45,462 nucleotides of DNA from Actinomycetes bacterium. GTDB taxonomy: Bacteria; Actinomycetota; Acidimicrobiia; Acidimicrobiales; RAAP-2. The notes beneath the pieces were generated by a model. That model did not search any database. It was given only the letters and a program-made list of their open reading frames with translations, and was not told where the DNA came from. How positions within the stretch are numbered: position 1 is the stretch's first letter; every line of letters begins with the position of its first letter. Made by a program: the position numbers and the translations under genes. Location of the stretch: contig JAJZMD010000207.1 in the NCBI GenBank assembly GCA_021803085.1, positions 1 to 45,462 on the forward strand. The letters run 5' to 3'. Positions 1-9,071 of this stretch are shown here, one piece after another.

Positions 1-226
1 GGCGGCTCGCGGTCGTGCACGGGAGGGACCTTCCCGAGGGGCTCGTCGTCAGCTGAGAGCGGCGCGGCCGGAGGTGCGGCCACCGCGCCGGCCACCGCGC
101 CGGCCATCGCGCCGGTCACTGCGCCGATCAACCTGCCGAACAGGCCCTTTGGTTCCGAGCGCCCACCGTGCGCACCTGTGCAGGAGGTTGGCGCCGAGGC
201 GGCGGGGTCGACTAGGAAATAGGCCC
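1..226. other. Window edge and region upstream of ctaE
   Basis: No gene is firmly supported here. One + strand frame is open from base 3 to a stop at 54-56 and could be the C-terminal tail of an upstream gene, but about 17 codons do not allow identification. A second frame is open from base 1 to a stop at 220-222, but its Ala-Pro-Thr-rich content comes mainly from a 12-bp tandem repeat at 80-127. An AGGAAAT ribosome-binding site at 214-220 precedes ctaE. Confidence 0.4.
80..127. repeat. 12-bp tandem repeat, 4 copies
   Basis: Units CCACCGCGCCGG at 80-91 and 92-103 are identical. The copies at 104-115 and 116-127 differ by one and by four bases. It lies just upstream of ctaE in what is probably non-coding DNA. 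Confidence 0.8.
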
Positions 227-823
227 GTGAGCCAGGCGATCTCGGTCCCGCAGCCGGGCAAGCCTGCTCGGTTGGTGCACGACCGTCCGCCGATGCTCGC
301 CGTCGGCGTCATGATCTGGCTCGGCTCGGAGCTCATGTTCTTCAGCGGCCTCTTCGCCGCGTTCTTCACCATCCGGGCGAACGACCACCCCTGGCCGCCG
401 GTGGGGACCAAGCTCGACGTGGTACAGGCCGGGATCTTCACGGCGATCCTGGTCTCGTCGAGCTTCACCATGCAGTACGCGGTGTTCCTCGAGGAGCGGG
501 GGAACCGCCGGGCCGCGCGTGCCTGGATCGGGGCGACGATGGTGCTCGGCTTCATGTTCCTCGGGAACCAGTTCTACGAGTGGGTCTCGCAGACCACCCG
601 GTGGAGCACGAACGCCTTCGGCTCGCTGTTCTACATCATGTCCGGTCTCCACGGCCTCCATGTCTTCATCGGGCTGGTCGCGATGATGTTCCTGCTCGGG
701 CGCATGAAGGGTCGGGGCGGCGACCCCGGTGAGCTCGCGGTCTTCCAGGGGGTCAGCTACTACTGGCACTTCGTCGACATCGTGTGGATCGGCCTCTACA
801 GTTGCCTGTTCCTGCTGAAGTAG
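227..823 (+). CDS. ctaE: Cytochrome c oxidase subunit III
   Basis: Membrane subunit of the aa3-type heme-copper oxidase, which passes electrons from cytochrome c to O2. The 198-residue product has five or so hydrophobic spans. It carries typical subunit III stretches: WLGSELMFFSGLF near the N-terminus, SGLHGLHVFIGL in the middle and YYWHFVDIVWIGLY at the C-terminus. The frame is open further upstream, but that part is Arg/Pro-rich and unlike the family, so I start at GTG 227, seven bases after AGGAAAT. It is followed after 10 bases by qcrC in the same direction. A ctaE-qcrCAB order with the other oxidase subunits elsewhere is the usual actinobacterial arrangement, consistent with a bc-oxidase supercomplex. 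Confidence 0.93.
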   Translation: MSQAISVPQPGKPARLVHDRPPMLAVGVMIWLGSELMFFSGLFAAFFTIRANDHPWPPVGTKLDVVQAGIFTAILVSSSFTMQYAVFLEERGNRRAARAWIGATMVLGFMFLGNQFYEWVSQTTRWSTNAFGSLFYIMSGLHGLHVFIGLVAMMFLLGRMKGRGGDPGELAVFQGVSYYWHFVDIVWIGLYSCLFLLK

Positions 824-833
824 GGGCGGCCCC

Positions 834-1916
834 GTGATCCGTCGATCGAAGAAGAGCCGGTACGTGCTGCCGGCCGCGCTGCTGCTCACCGTCGGGCTCG
901 GCAGCGCGCTCTCGTTGGCGTCAGGCGCGCAGGCCGCGCCGCGGTCCCGGTCGCACGCGGCGCGGCACTCCTCGAGCACACAGACGGCGTCGAGCACACA
1001 GACGGCGTCCGGTGTCACGACAACCAAGCCTCCCGCGCGCACAGGCCGGTCCGCCTTCCTGACAGCGGGCGGGACGCACTTCGTGAACACAAAGCCGCGC
1101 GTGACACCGCACGCGCCTGCGTGCGTTCAAGACGCCCAGCGGATCGGGTACAGGTCCCCGAAGGACTCCGGATCCCCGCAGAACAGCACACCTGCGCACC
1201 TCGAGTGCTTGCACGGAACGGTGGTGCAGTACGGGGACTCCTCCATCGTCTACCGCCTCCCGCCGTCCACCTACATCGCCGCCGGCCACAAGCTCTTCGA
1301 GGAGAACTGCTCGAGCTGCCACCTCGCGACAGCACAGGGGAGCTCCGCGGCCCCCTCGCTGCGCGGCGTCGGACCGGCGACGGTCGACTTCTGGGTGACC
1401 ACCGGGCGCATGCCTGCGGCGACCCCGCTTCAGGTCCAGGCGACAGAGAAGCCCCCCCGCCTCACCAAGAAGGAGGCCGAGGAGGTGGCGGCCTGGATCA
1501 ACTCCCTCGCCCCGTCGGCGCCCTACATCCCCGATGTGAACTTGAAGGGGGCGAGCCTGAGGAGGGGTGCGACACTCTTCGCGCTCAACTGCGCCGCGTG
1601 CCACACCATCACGGGCGCCGGCGACGCGCTCGCCTACGGCACCTTCGCGCCCTCCCTCCACGTCGCGACGGCCCGGCAGGTGGCCGAGGCCATCCGAACC
1701 GGACCCGGCAACATGCCGCGCTTCACGGGGAACCTCTCGGACGCCCAGGTGCGCGACATCGTCGCCTACGTCACCGAGAAGATCCAGCACCCCTCGAACC
1801 CGGGCGGCTTCGGCCTGGGCGGCGTGGGACCCGTGACCGAGGGATTCGTGGCACTCCTCTTCGGCGTGGGTGGCCTCATGCTGGTCGGTTTCTGGATCGG
1901 GGACAGGGCGAAGTGA
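834..1916 (+). CDS. qcrC: Cytochrome bc1 complex diheme cytochrome c subunit
   Basis: Electron carrier between the Rieske/cytochrome b core and the oxidase. The 360-residue product has an N-terminal signal anchor (about residues 10-34). Two c-type heme sites follow, CSSCH at 159-163 and CAACH at 253-257, and a C-terminal membrane helix lies near 334-354. Actinobacterial QcrC proteins are usually nearer 270-290 residues. The extra length here is a Ser/Thr-rich segment plus about 100 residues before the first heme domain, including Cys residues near 97 and 125. An 18-bp duplication (972-1007) gives the repeated SSTQTA. Start GTG 834 follows the ctaE stop by 10 bases, and qcrA begins 22 bases after the stop. 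Confidence 0.92.
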   Translation: MIRRSKKSRYVLPAALLLTVGLGSALSLASGAQAAPRSRSHAARHSSSTQTASSTQTASGVTTTKPPARTGRSAFLTAGGTHFVNTKPRVTPHAPACVQDAQRIGYRSPKDSGSPQNSTPAHLECLHGTVVQYGDSSIVYRLPPSTYIAAGHKLFEENCSSCHLATAQGSSAAPSLRGVGPATVDFWVTTGRMPAATPLQVQATEKPPRLTKKEAEEVAAWINSLAPSAPYIPDVNLKGASLRRGATLFALNCAACHTITGAGDALAYGTFAPSLHVATARQVAEAIRTGPGNMPRFTGNLSDAQVRDIVAYVTEKIQHPSNPGGFGLGGVGPVTEGFVALLFGVGGLMLVGFWIGDRAK

Positions 1917-1938
1917 CGCCGGTGGACGGCACACGAAG

Positions 1939-2979
1939 ATGAGCGAGCTGGACGAAGCCCGCATCCCCGGGGAGGTCGACGCCGCCAGGACCGACAACGG
2001 CCACGGGGCGGGGACAGCGGACGGCCACGGGGCGGGGGTACCGCTGCTGCCGGCCGTGCCCGCCGACGACCCTCACCTGGCCGACGCTGCAACCGACCCG
2101 CGCCGGGTGGAGGGCATCATCGGGCTCTGCTTCCTCGCCGGCATCGCCGGCGTCGCCGCGTTCGGGGGCGCGTTCGTCGAGGGAGCGAACACCCAGGTCC
2201 TCGCCGGGACGCTCTTCGGCGGGCTCTTCTTCCTCGGTTTCGGCCTCGCCGCGTGGGGCAAGTACCTGATGCCCCGCGGGCCGTTCGTCGAAGAGCGCCA
2301 CCCCTTGGAGTCCAGCGCCCGGGACCGCCAGGCCATGGCGGCGGCCATCGTGGAGCGGACCGGCATCGTCGTGAAGCGCCGGAAGCTCCTCGGCGCGATG
2401 CTCGCCACGGGACTCGGGATCTTCGGGGTCGTGGCGGCGTTCCCCCTTCTGCGCTCCCTCGGGCCGAAGCCGGGGTCGAGCCTGTTCAAGACGAACTGGA
2501 AGAAGGGGTCGCTTCTCGTCGACCTCTACGGCAAGCCCGTTCATCGGACAGACATGCAGGTTGGGGGGCTGCTCACCGTCTTCCCGCAAGGGAAGGAGAA
2601 CACACTGACAGCGCAGGCCGTCGACCAGGCGGTGCTCATCCGCGTCCAGTCGACCACGCTCGTCACCATGAAGGGGCGGGGGGACTGGGCTCCCGACGGC
2701 TACGTCTGCTATTCCAAGGTCTGCACCCACCTCGGCTGCCCGGTCGGCCTCTACGAGCAACTGCTCGAGCTGCTCGTCTGCCCGTGCCACCAGTCCATGT
2801 TCAACGTGCGCGACGGCGCCTTCCCGGTGTTCGGTCCCGCGCCCCGGCCCCTCCCGCAGCTGCCCGTCTACTTCGACTCGAACGGCTTCCTCCGCGCCAG
2901 GGAGGGCTTCGACCAGCCGGTCGGCCCCGGCTTCTGGGAGCGCACGACACAGGGCAACGGAAGGGCGAGCGCCACATGA
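1939..2979 (+). CDS. qcrA: Cytochrome bc1 complex Rieske iron-sulfur subunit
   Basis: Carries the 2Fe-2S cluster that takes the first electron from menaquinol. The 346-residue product has the three membrane helices typical of actinobacterial QcrA (about 53-75, 82-106 and 153-172), then the Rieske domain. The cluster ligands are visible: CTHLGC with C262 and H264, and CPCHQS with C281 and H284. C267 and C283 would form the structural disulfide. The N-terminus holds a near-repeat of the type GHGAGTADGHGAG. I start at ATG 1939, since the frame upstream overlaps qcrC and has no family features. qcrB follows after 34 bases. Confidence 0.94.
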   Translation: MSELDEARIPGEVDAARTDNGHGAGTADGHGAGVPLLPAVPADDPHLADAATDPRRVEGIIGLCFLAGIAGVAAFGGAFVEGANTQVLAGTLFGGLFFLGFGLAAWGKYLMPRGPFVEERHPLESSARDRQAMAAAIVERTGIVVKRRKLLGAMLATGLGIFGVVAAFPLLRSLGPKPGSSLFKTNWKKGSLLVDLYGKPVHRTDMQVGGLLTVFPQGKENTLTAQAVDQAVLIRVQSTTLVTMKGRGDWAPDGYVCYSKVCTHLGCPVGLYEQLLELLVCPCHQSMFNVRDGAFPVFGPAPRPLPQLPVYFDSNGFLRAREGFDQPVGPGFWERTTQGNGRASAT

Positions 2980-3013
2980 CCGCTGCTCGGGACACTCGCA
3001 CGGAGGCGACCGG

Positions 3014-4579
3014 ATGGCTGTGACCGAGAGCCGGCCGCGCACGCGCCGCGAGGCGCGCCAGAAGCTGGGCGCCTACGGCCGAGTCCAGCAGGCGATCAAC
3101 GAGCTCGACGACCGGGTCGGCATCGCCAAGGGCGGCCGTGCCCTGCTCGACAAGATCTTCCCGGACCACTGGTCGTTCATGCTGGGCGAGGTCGCGCTCT
3201 ACTCCTTCGTCGTGCTCGTCGTGACCGGGATCTTCCTCACGTTCTACTACGTGCCTTCGAGCACCCAGGTCGTCTACCACGGGCCCTACAAGCCCCTGGA
3301 CGGGCAGCGCATGTCGGAGGCGTACTACTCCACCATCAACATCTCGTTCTCGGTGCGCGCCGGCCTGCTCATGCGCCAGGTCCACCACTGGGCGGCAGAC
3401 GTGTTCGTCGGCTCGATCGTCGTGCACATGGCGCGGATCTTCTTCACCGGCGCCTTCCGCAAGCCGCGGGAGCTCAACTGGACGATCGGGATCGTCCTCC
3501 TCATCCTCGCGATCCTGAACGGCTTCATCGGCTACTCGCTCCCTGACGACCTCATCTCGGGGACCGGCATCCGGATCGCGTACTCGATCCTCCTGTCGAT
3601 CCCCTTCGTCGGCAGCTACCTCGCGTTCTTCCTCTTCGGCGGTCCGTACCCGGGCACGGCAATCCTGGAGCGGTTCTACATCGTCCACGTCCTGCTCCTG
3701 CCGCTGATCATCATCGGGTTGATCGGCGCGCACCTCGGCCTGCTCGTCCGCCAGAAGCACACCCAGTTCCGAGGCCAGGGCCGGACCGAGCACAACGTCG
3801 TCGGCTCCCCGATGTTCCCCCAGTTCGCGGCCAAGACGACCGGCTTCATGCTCATGGTCACCGGCGTCCTCGGCGTCCTCGGCGGCTACGCGCAGATCAA
3901 CCCCATCTGGCAGTTCGGACCCTACGAGCCGACCAAGATCTCTTACGCCGTCCAGCCGGACCTGTACATGGGATGGCTCGACGGCGCACTGCGCGTCATG
4001 CCGTCGTGGGAGTTCACGGGCTGGGGCCACACGATCCCCTGGGAAGTGTTCCTCCCAGCGGTCATCTTCCCCGGGCTCATCTTCAACGTCTGTCTGGCGT
4101 GGCCCATGATCGAACGGCGGTTCACCAAGGACTACGCGCTCCACAACCTTCTCGACCGTCCTCGTGACCGCCCCAAGCGGACGGCGGCGGGCGCCGCGAT
4201 GATCGCTCTCATCTTCACGGTCTTCGCCGCCAGCTCGACCGACGTCCTGGCGAACTACTTCCACCTCTCGCTGAACGCGGTGCTGTGGTTCTTCAGGATC
4301 GCGGTCGTCGTCGTGCCGATCATCGCCAGTGTGGTCACCTGGAAGATCTGCGTCGAGATGCAGGAAGTGCCCGGTGCGGTGAAGCGCAAGCGGGCGATGG
4401 TCGTGTCGCGGACCGCCGAGGGCGAGTACGTGGCCGTCCTCGCGGAGGCGCGGCCTGGCGACGAGCACGAAGAGCTCGAGCCGGAACCCGTCCCGCTGCG
4501 CATCGAGCAGCCTCAGACGGTCGGCGCCGGGGCGACCACCGCGACGGCGGAGTCGGGCGTCCGGCGCGTTCGCAGGTAA
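3014..4579 (+). CDS. qcrB: Cytochrome bc1 complex cytochrome b subunit
   Basis: Membrane core of the menaquinol-cytochrome c reductase. The 521-residue product has multiple hydrophobic spans. The likely heme ligands are two histidine pairs, H124/H138 and H225/H240, at spacings normal for cytochrome b. The long hydrophilic C-terminal tail after about residue 455 (Glu/Arg-rich) is common in actinobacterial QcrB. ATG 3014 is preceded by GGAGGCGACC. It ends the ctaE-qcrCAB run. The next gene starts about 125 bases later and is functionally unrelated, so it may be separately transcribed. Confidence 0.95.
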   Translation: MAVTESRPRTRREARQKLGAYGRVQQAINELDDRVGIAKGGRALLDKIFPDHWSFMLGEVALYSFVVLVVTGIFLTFYYVPSSTQVVYHGPYKPLDGQRMSEAYYSTINISFSVRAGLLMRQVHHWAADVFVGSIVVHMARIFFTGAFRKPRELNWTIGIVLLILAILNGFIGYSLPDDLISGTGIRIAYSILLSIPFVGSYLAFFLFGGPYPGTAILERFYIVHVLLLPLIIIGLIGAHLGLLVRQKHTQFRGQGRTEHNVVGSPMFPQFAAKTTGFMLMVTGVLGVLGGYAQINPIWQFGPYEPTKISYAVQPDLYMGWLDGALRVMPSWEFTGWGHTIPWEVFLPAVIFPGLIFNVCLAWPMIERRFTKDYALHNLLDRPRDRPKRTAAGAAMIALIFTVFAASSTDVLANYFHLSLNAVLWFFRIAVVVVPIIASVVTWKICVEMQEVPGAVKRKRAMVVSRTAEGEYVAVLAEARPGDEHEELEPEPVPLRIEQPQTVGAGATTATAESGVRRVRR

Positions 4580-4703
4580 CCGTCCCTGGAGTAATAGTGC
4601 CGCCGATGGCGTTGACCCGGCACCGGAGAGAGTGCCCCCCCACCGCACCAGCGCCGTTCCAGGCTGGACAGGGCTCGGCACGGGCGAGACACACTTGACG
4701 GGC

Positions 4704-5402
4704 ATGCCCCGTGCGACCGTCAATGGCATCGAGCTGTACTACGAGGACTTCGGCACGGGGCCGCCGCTCCTGCTGGTCCCCGGGCTGGGAGCCGACACGC
4801 GTCTCTTCGGGGGGATCACCGGACCACTCGGCGCCACGTGCCAGGTGGTCCTGTTCGACCCCCGCGGTGGCGGACGGAGCGACAAGCCGCCCGGTCCCTA
4901 CACCGTCGAGCAGATGGCCGACGATGCGGCAGGGCTGCTCGACGCGCTCGGGATCGAGCAAGCGGTCGTGCTCGGCTATTCCATGGGCGGGCGCATCGCG
5001 TTGAGCCTCGCGCTGGACCATTCGACACGCGTGCGCCGGCTCATCCTGGCCGCCACGAGTGCCAGCACGCCGCAGAGCCGCATGCTCAGTCGCCGCTGGC
5101 TGGCAATGGAGGTAGTGAGCCGGCTCCCGACGCCCGGCGAGAGGCAACCCCGGTGGGCCTGGGAGTGCCAGCGGCAGGCGTCCACCTCCTACGACGCCGC
5201 TGCCCGCTTGGGTGAGATCGTCGTCCCCACTCTCATCCTTCACGGCCGGCGTGACCACATCACGCCTCTCGTCCTGGCGCGAGAGATGCACGCGGCGATC
5301 GCCGGGTCCACCTTCGTGGAGGTTCCCGGCGGGCATCTCTCACTGGTCACTCGAGAGCGCCGCCGCTTCGCCGAGGAAGTAGTGGCCTTCCTCCCGCGGT
5401 GA
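4704..5402 (+). CDS. Alpha/beta hydrolase
   Basis: Soluble 232-residue alpha/beta-hydrolase-fold protein of unknown substrate. Visible parts are the oxyanion-hole loop LLVPGLGADTRLF, the FDPRGGGRS strand-turn, the nucleophile elbow GYSMGG, the acid in GRRDHITP and the catalytic His in PGGHLSL, so the triad looks intact. The cap region is short. The start is ATG 4704. A TTG at 4695 in the same frame is an alternative, and neither has a strong Shine-Dalgarno. It resembles 3-oxoadipate enol-lactonase-type or haloperoxidase-type hydrolases, but I would not choose between them. It faces ctaF across a hairpin. Confidence 0.85.
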   Translation: MPRATVNGIELYYEDFGTGPPLLLVPGLGADTRLFGGITGPLGATCQVVLFDPRGGGRSDKPPGPYTVEQMADDAAGLLDALGIEQAVVLGYSMGGRIALSLALDHSTRVRRLILAATSASTPQSRMLSRRWLAMEVVSRLPTPGERQPRWAWECQRQASTSYDAAARLGEIVVPTLILHGRRDHITPLVLAREMHAAIAGSTFVEVPGGHLSLVTRERRRFAEEVVAFLPR

Positions 5403-5463
5403 AGGTTCGCTCGGTCCCCGCTCGTTTCCGAAGCGCCACTGCACGGCGCCGGACTCGAAAAGG

Positions 5464-5494
5464 GCGACGGCGATCCAAGCGTTGTCGCCGTCGC
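5464..5494. terminator. Bidirectional hairpin terminator between hydrolase and ctaF
   Basis: Perfect 10-bp stem, GCGACGGCGA (5464-5473) with TCGCCGTCGC (5485-5494), and an 11-base loop. It lies between two convergent genes. On the minus strand the hairpin is followed two bases later by TTTT (complement of 5458-5461), so it looks intrinsic for the ctaC-ctaD-ctaF transcript. Confidence 0.7.
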
Positions 5495-5515
5495 GATGAT
5501 CGGCCGCGGAACCGA

Positions 5516-5953
5516 TCAGTGGCGGCCGCCCCGGCGGCTTTCGGCGGTCACACCGACGAGAGCCGTCACGATCAGGGAGATCCCCACGGCCGCGAGCCAC
5601 ACGCCGAAGACGAACGCGAGCAGGAAGACGAAGGCCCCCGAGCCGAAGACGAACGGCCACACGCTCGATCCGGGGAAGGCGCTGATCACTCCTGCGCCGT
5701 CCTCGATCCTCGCGTCGTCACGGTCCTCGGGCCGTGTCCCGACGACGCGGTCGGTCTTGCCCCAGAAGAAGTACTTGCTTCCGCGAAAGCGGCGGTGCCA
5801 GAAGTAGTAGTAGCAGCCCGGCAGGACGCCCAGCGCGGTCGCGCCGACGAGCATCATCGTGCCCCCGTCCTCGTACGAGGTGAACCAGTAGGAGATCGAG
5901 ATGACGCCGAAGAACGTCGCGATGCCGAGGAGGAAGGCGGATTCGACCTTCAC
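5516..5953 (-). CDS. ctaF: Cytochrome c oxidase subunit IV, actinobacterial type
   Basis: Small accessory subunit found in actinobacterial aa3 oxidases. The 145-residue product has two N-terminal membrane helices ([20 protein letters not shown] and a second span around residues 30-50). A short cytoplasmic stretch with the typical YYYFWHRR segment follows, and then two further helices near the C-terminus (about 98-133). The ATG overlaps the ctaD stop in an ATGA (5950-5953), which indicates translational coupling. It is the last gene of the ctaC-ctaD-ctaF unit. Confidence 0.88.
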   Translation of the reverse strand: MKVESAFLLGIATFFGVISISYWFTSYEDGGTMMLVGATALGVLPGCYYYFWHRRFRGSKYFFWGKTDRVVGTRPEDRDDARIEDGAGVISAFPGSSVWPFVFGSGAFVFLLAFVFGVWLAAVGISLIVTALVGVTAESRRGGRH

Positions 5954-7755
5954 GTCGCCGGCACCCCCGGGGCGACTCCTGCCGAGCCGTTCCCATGCGT
6001 CGGTCCCCCTCCGTCCCCGGCATAGGGGCCGTGGCCGTTCGGATGGCCGGGGCCGTGGCGGTGGAGGATGGTGGGGGCGTCAGGGTGGTTGTAGTCCCAG
6101 GTCGGTCGCTCCGACCGGATCTGGGGGAGGTGCGTGTAGTTGTGGTGCGGCGGAGGGGACGTCGTGAACCACTCGAGCGTGTGCGCGTCCCACGGGTTGT
6201 CACCCGCCGGGACCGGATAGCGCCAGGACACCCAGACGTTCACGAGCAGCACCATGAACGAGGTCGCGATCATGAACGCGCCGATCGTCGACGCGATGTT
6301 CCACGACTGCCACCCGAGCCCCGTCGGGTAGCTCGCCACGCGCCGGGGCATGCCGTGGAGCCCGAGGACGTACTGCGGGATGAAGGTGACCCAGAACCCG
6401 ACGAACAACAGCACGAAGTGCACCTTGCCCAGACGGTCGTTCAACATCCGGCCGAACATCTTCGGGTACCAGTAATAGAACCCCGCGAAGCCTGCGAAGA
6501 CCGCCGTGCCGAACAGCACCTGGTGGAAGTGTGCGACGACGAAATACGTTGTGTGCACGAAGAAATCGATCGGTGGGGAGGCGAGCATGACCCCGGTGAC
6601 GCCACCCATCAAGAACGCGAAGAGGAAGCCGATGGACATCAGCATGGGCGTGGTGTAGACGAGCTGCCCGCGCCACATCGTGCCGATCCAGTTGAAGAAC
6701 TTGATGCCGGTCGGCACGGCGATCAAGAGGCTCATCAGCGAGAAGAAGGGCAGGAGCACCGTGCCGGTGGTGAACATGTGGTGGGCCCACACCCCAGTGG
6801 AGAGCGCGGCGATGGACATCGTCGCGAAGACCATCCCCTTGTAGCCGAAGACCGGCTTGCGGGAGAAGACCGGGAAGATCTCCGTCGCGATGCCGAAGAA
6901 CGGGAGCGCGAGGATGTACACCTCCGGATGCCCGAAGAACCAGAAGAGGTTCTGCCAGAGCACGGCCGAGCCGCAGGCGTGGGCATCGACGATGCCGGCC
7001 GTCGTATGACACCCGGTCACCGCGTAGATCTTCGTCCCGAAGTGCCGGTCGCAGAAGAGCATGACCAGCGCGGCGGTCAGCACCGGGAACGCGATGAGGA
7101 TCAAGATGCCGGTTACCAGCATGTTCCAGGTGAAGATGGGCATGCGGAACATCGTCATGCCCGGCGCTCGCAGGTAGAAGATCGTCGCGATGAGGTTGAC
7201 ACCGGTGAAGATCGCGGAGAAGCCGGTGAGGACCAGCGCCATGATCCAGAGGTCCTCCCCCAACCCGGGGGTGTAGGTGGAGGTGGACAGCGGCGCGTAA
7301 GCGACCCAGCCGAAGTCCGCCGTGCCGCCGGCGACCCCGAAGCCCATCAGCATCATGATCGAGCCGCCAAGGTAGAGCCAGTAGCTGAGCGCGTTCAGCC
7401 TCGGGAACGCCATGTCGGGGGCGCCGACCTGGAGCGGGACGATGTAGTTCGCCAGGCCGCCGAACGCGAAAGGCCCGGCGAACAGGTACATCATGATGCT
7501 GCCGTGCATCGTGAAGAGCTCGTTGTACTGCTGGAACGAGATGAACGTGCCGTGCGGTGTCGTGAGTTGCACGCGGATGCCCAGTGCGAGCAGCCCCGCG
7601 ATGTAGAAGAGCGCGACCGAGGTGATCATGTAGCTCATCCCGATCACCTTGTGATCGGTCGTCGTGATCCACTTCATGAGCCCGGTCGGCCCGTGCTCCT
7701 CGTGGACGTGGGCGTACTCCCCGCCGGCGACCTGCGGGATGATCACGTCGGTCAC
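5950..7755 (-). CDS. ctaD: Cytochrome c oxidase subunit I
   Basis: Catalytic subunit of the aa3-type terminal oxidase, holding heme a, heme a3 and CuB. The 601-residue product has about 12 helices and the canonical stretches: [11 protein letters not shown] with a heme a ligand, [14 protein letters not shown] with the CuB His, the cross-linked Tyr and the proton-channel Glu, [10 protein letters not shown], and [11 protein letters not shown] with the heme a3/a ligands. The C-terminal tail is His/Pro/Gly-rich. The frame extends further upstream, but GTG 7755 overlaps the ctaC stop as GTGA and is the natural start. The product joins CtaC, CtaE and CtaF. Confidence 0.95.
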   Translation of the reverse strand: MTDVIIPQVAGGEYAHVHEEHGPTGLMKWITTTDHKVIGMSYMITSVALFYIAGLLALGIRVQLTTPHGTFISFQQYNELFTMHGSIMMYLFAGPFAFGGLANYIVPLQVGAPDMAFPRLNALSYWLYLGGSIMMLMGFGVAGGTADFGWVAYAPLSTSTYTPGLGEDLWIMALVLTGFSAIFTGVNLIATIFYLRAPGMTMFRMPIFTWNMLVTGILILIAFPVLTAALVMLFCDRHFGTKIYAVTGCHTTAGIVDAHACGSAVLWQNLFWFFGHPEVYILALPFFGIATEIFPVFSRKPVFGYKGMVFATMSIAALSTGVWAHHMFTTGTVLLPFFSLMSLLIAVPTGIKFFNWIGTMWRGQLVYTTPMLMSIGFLFAFLMGGVTGVMLASPPIDFFVHTTYFVVAHFHQVLFGTAVFAGFAGFYYWYPKMFGRMLNDRLGKVHFVLLFVGFWVTFIPQYVLGLHGMPRRVASYPTGLGWQSWNIASTIGAFMIATSFMVLLVNVWVSWRYPVPAGDNPWDAHTLEWFTTSPPPHHNYTHLPQIRSERPTWDYNHPDAPTILHRHGPGHPNGHGPYAGDGGGPTHGNGSAGVAPGVPAT

Positions 7756-8606
7756 TTGCCCGCGCCTCCTGCCGATGCGGTGAGCGACGCGCGGCTCGAG
7801 GTGCCGCCCGAGCGGTGACTGCGCAACCAGGCGGCGAACTGGGCGGGCGTGACGACCCTCACGCGGAAGCGCATCAAGGAGTGGAAGAGCCCGCAGTACT
7901 GCGTGCACTGCCCCCGGTAGGTGCCCAGTGTGTGGAGGTTCACCGTGAACCTGTTCGTGATGCCCGGCTGTGCGTAGCGGCTGAAGTCGAACGCGGGGAC
8001 GAAGAAGCCGTGGACGACGTCGTGGGACCGGAGGGAGATCCGTACGGTCTCACCCTGCGGGAGGACCATCTCGGGATCTTGCAGCTCGACGCCGATCACT
8101 GTCACGTCCTGCTTGGCATAGTGGAATCTCCAGCCCCACTGGAACGCGGTCACTGTCACCGACACCTTGGGCGCCGGCAGCGCGTCCACGTTGTTCTCAG
8201 ACACGAAGGTGAAGCCGAACAGGACGAGCACCATGATGATCGGGATCACGGTGTAGAAGATCTCGAGGACGGTGTGGTACTGGGTCTGGCGGGGGATCGC
8301 GTGCGATCGCCGGCGGTACCGGATGGAGGCCCAGGCGATGAGCGAGAAGACGATGACGAAGACGACGGCGCCGGTGATGAAGAAGCCCTGCCAGAGCTTG
8401 AGGGAGTCCTGCCCCTGGCTCGTGATCGGCTTGGTCTCTCCGAAGGTGGGGAGGTTGCATCCCGCCAGGAGGAGCCCTCCCGCCGCCGCCGCGGCAACCG
8501 CCCACAGACGCGATCGGCGCGAGGGGAGACGGCCGAGCGCGCCCGTCGGCCCATGCCGCGGTGGCGTGTCGAGAGCGGCGGAGGGGTTGCCGGACGGCGG
8601 GTCCAC
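7752..8606 (-). CDS. ctaC: Cytochrome c oxidase subunit II
   Basis: Receives electrons from cytochrome c at the binuclear CuA centre. The product has a lipoprotein-type signal ending in LLLAGC, two membrane helices, the aromatic stretch FQWGWRFHY, and a C-terminal cupredoxin domain. The CuA ligands lie in [14 protein letters not shown], with a further His in [11 protein letters not shown]. The start is uncertain. GTG 8606 gives 284 residues with the lipobox Cys near residue 50. GTG 8681 in the same frame would give 309. Neither has a clear ribosome-binding site. ctaD follows with a GTGA overlap. Confidence 0.92.
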   Translation of the reverse strand: MDPPSGNPSAALDTPPRHGPTGALGRLPSRRSRLWAVAAAAAGGLLLAGCNLPTFGETKPITSQGQDSLKLWQGFFITGAVVFVIVFSLIAWASIRYRRRSHAIPRQTQYHTVLEIFYTVIPIIMVLVLFGFTFVSENNVDALPAPKVSVTVTAFQWGWRFHYAKQDVTVIGVELQDPEMVLPQGETVRISLRSHDVVHGFFVPAFDFSRYAQPGITNRFTVNLHTLGTYRGQCTQYCGLFHSLMRFRVRVVTPAQFAAWLRSHRSGGTSSRASLTASAGGAGK

Positions 8607-8744
8607 GGGTTGGCAGACTAGCCAACCCGCTCCGAGAATTCGAAGTAGCAGGTAGACGGCGCGGGACCTCTGTGGGCGCACGCAGCAGTCAGCGCCCCTG
8701 CCGTCGCGGGGCTGGGGACAACCAGGCAGCCGGTTGCAGGCGTG

Positions 8745-8939
8745 CTAGGAGGACGTCGTGTTGTCCGACGCGGGGGTCGTGTCGTTCGCCGTCGACCCCT
8801 CCTTCATCCCCTTTTCGAACTCCTGCTTGGCCGAACCGAGGTTGCGCGCGAGCTTCGGGATCGCGGCGCCACCGAACAGGACGACCACCAGGACGATGAG
8901 GACGATGAGGAGGTCGGGGCCGAAGATGTCTGCCAACAT
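8745..8939 (-). CDS. tatA: Sec-independent translocase protein TatA
   Basis: Pore-forming component of twin-arginine export. The 64-residue product has one N-terminal membrane helix (about residues 7-23), then FGGAAIPKLARNLGSAKQEF, the typical hinge and amphipathic helix, and a Ser/Thr/Asn-rich tail. ATG 8939 is preceded by AGGAG. It stands alone, with no tatC nearby. Its position between the oxidase genes and a crotonase gives no further clue. A TatA or TatE role rather than TatB is favoured by the short length. Confidence 0.9.
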   Translation of the reverse strand: MLADIFGPDLLIVLIVLVVVLFGGAAIPKLARNLGSAKQEFEKGMKEGSTANDTTPASDNTTSS

Positions 8940-9071
8940 CGCTTTCTCCTTGCCTCGGCGGACGCGTGCCCGCCAACTCAAGGCTAATCCAGCCGGAGGC
9001 CCGGTGGTCGCGGGCGCCTGGCCGGGCCCTGCTGCCGGGCTCAGCCCCGTCACGCACCGACCTGCGAGCGG

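Noticed and set aside
2801-4729. 642-codon open frame on the minus strand opposite qcrB
   Set aside because: Arg/Asp/Glu-rich, without domains; an expected shadow in very GC-rich coding DNA. The + strand encodes a textbook cytochrome b.
5995-7818. 607-codon open frame on the plus strand opposite ctaD
   Set aside because: Low-complexity Glu/Arg/His composition and no motifs; ctaD on the other strand is unmistakable.
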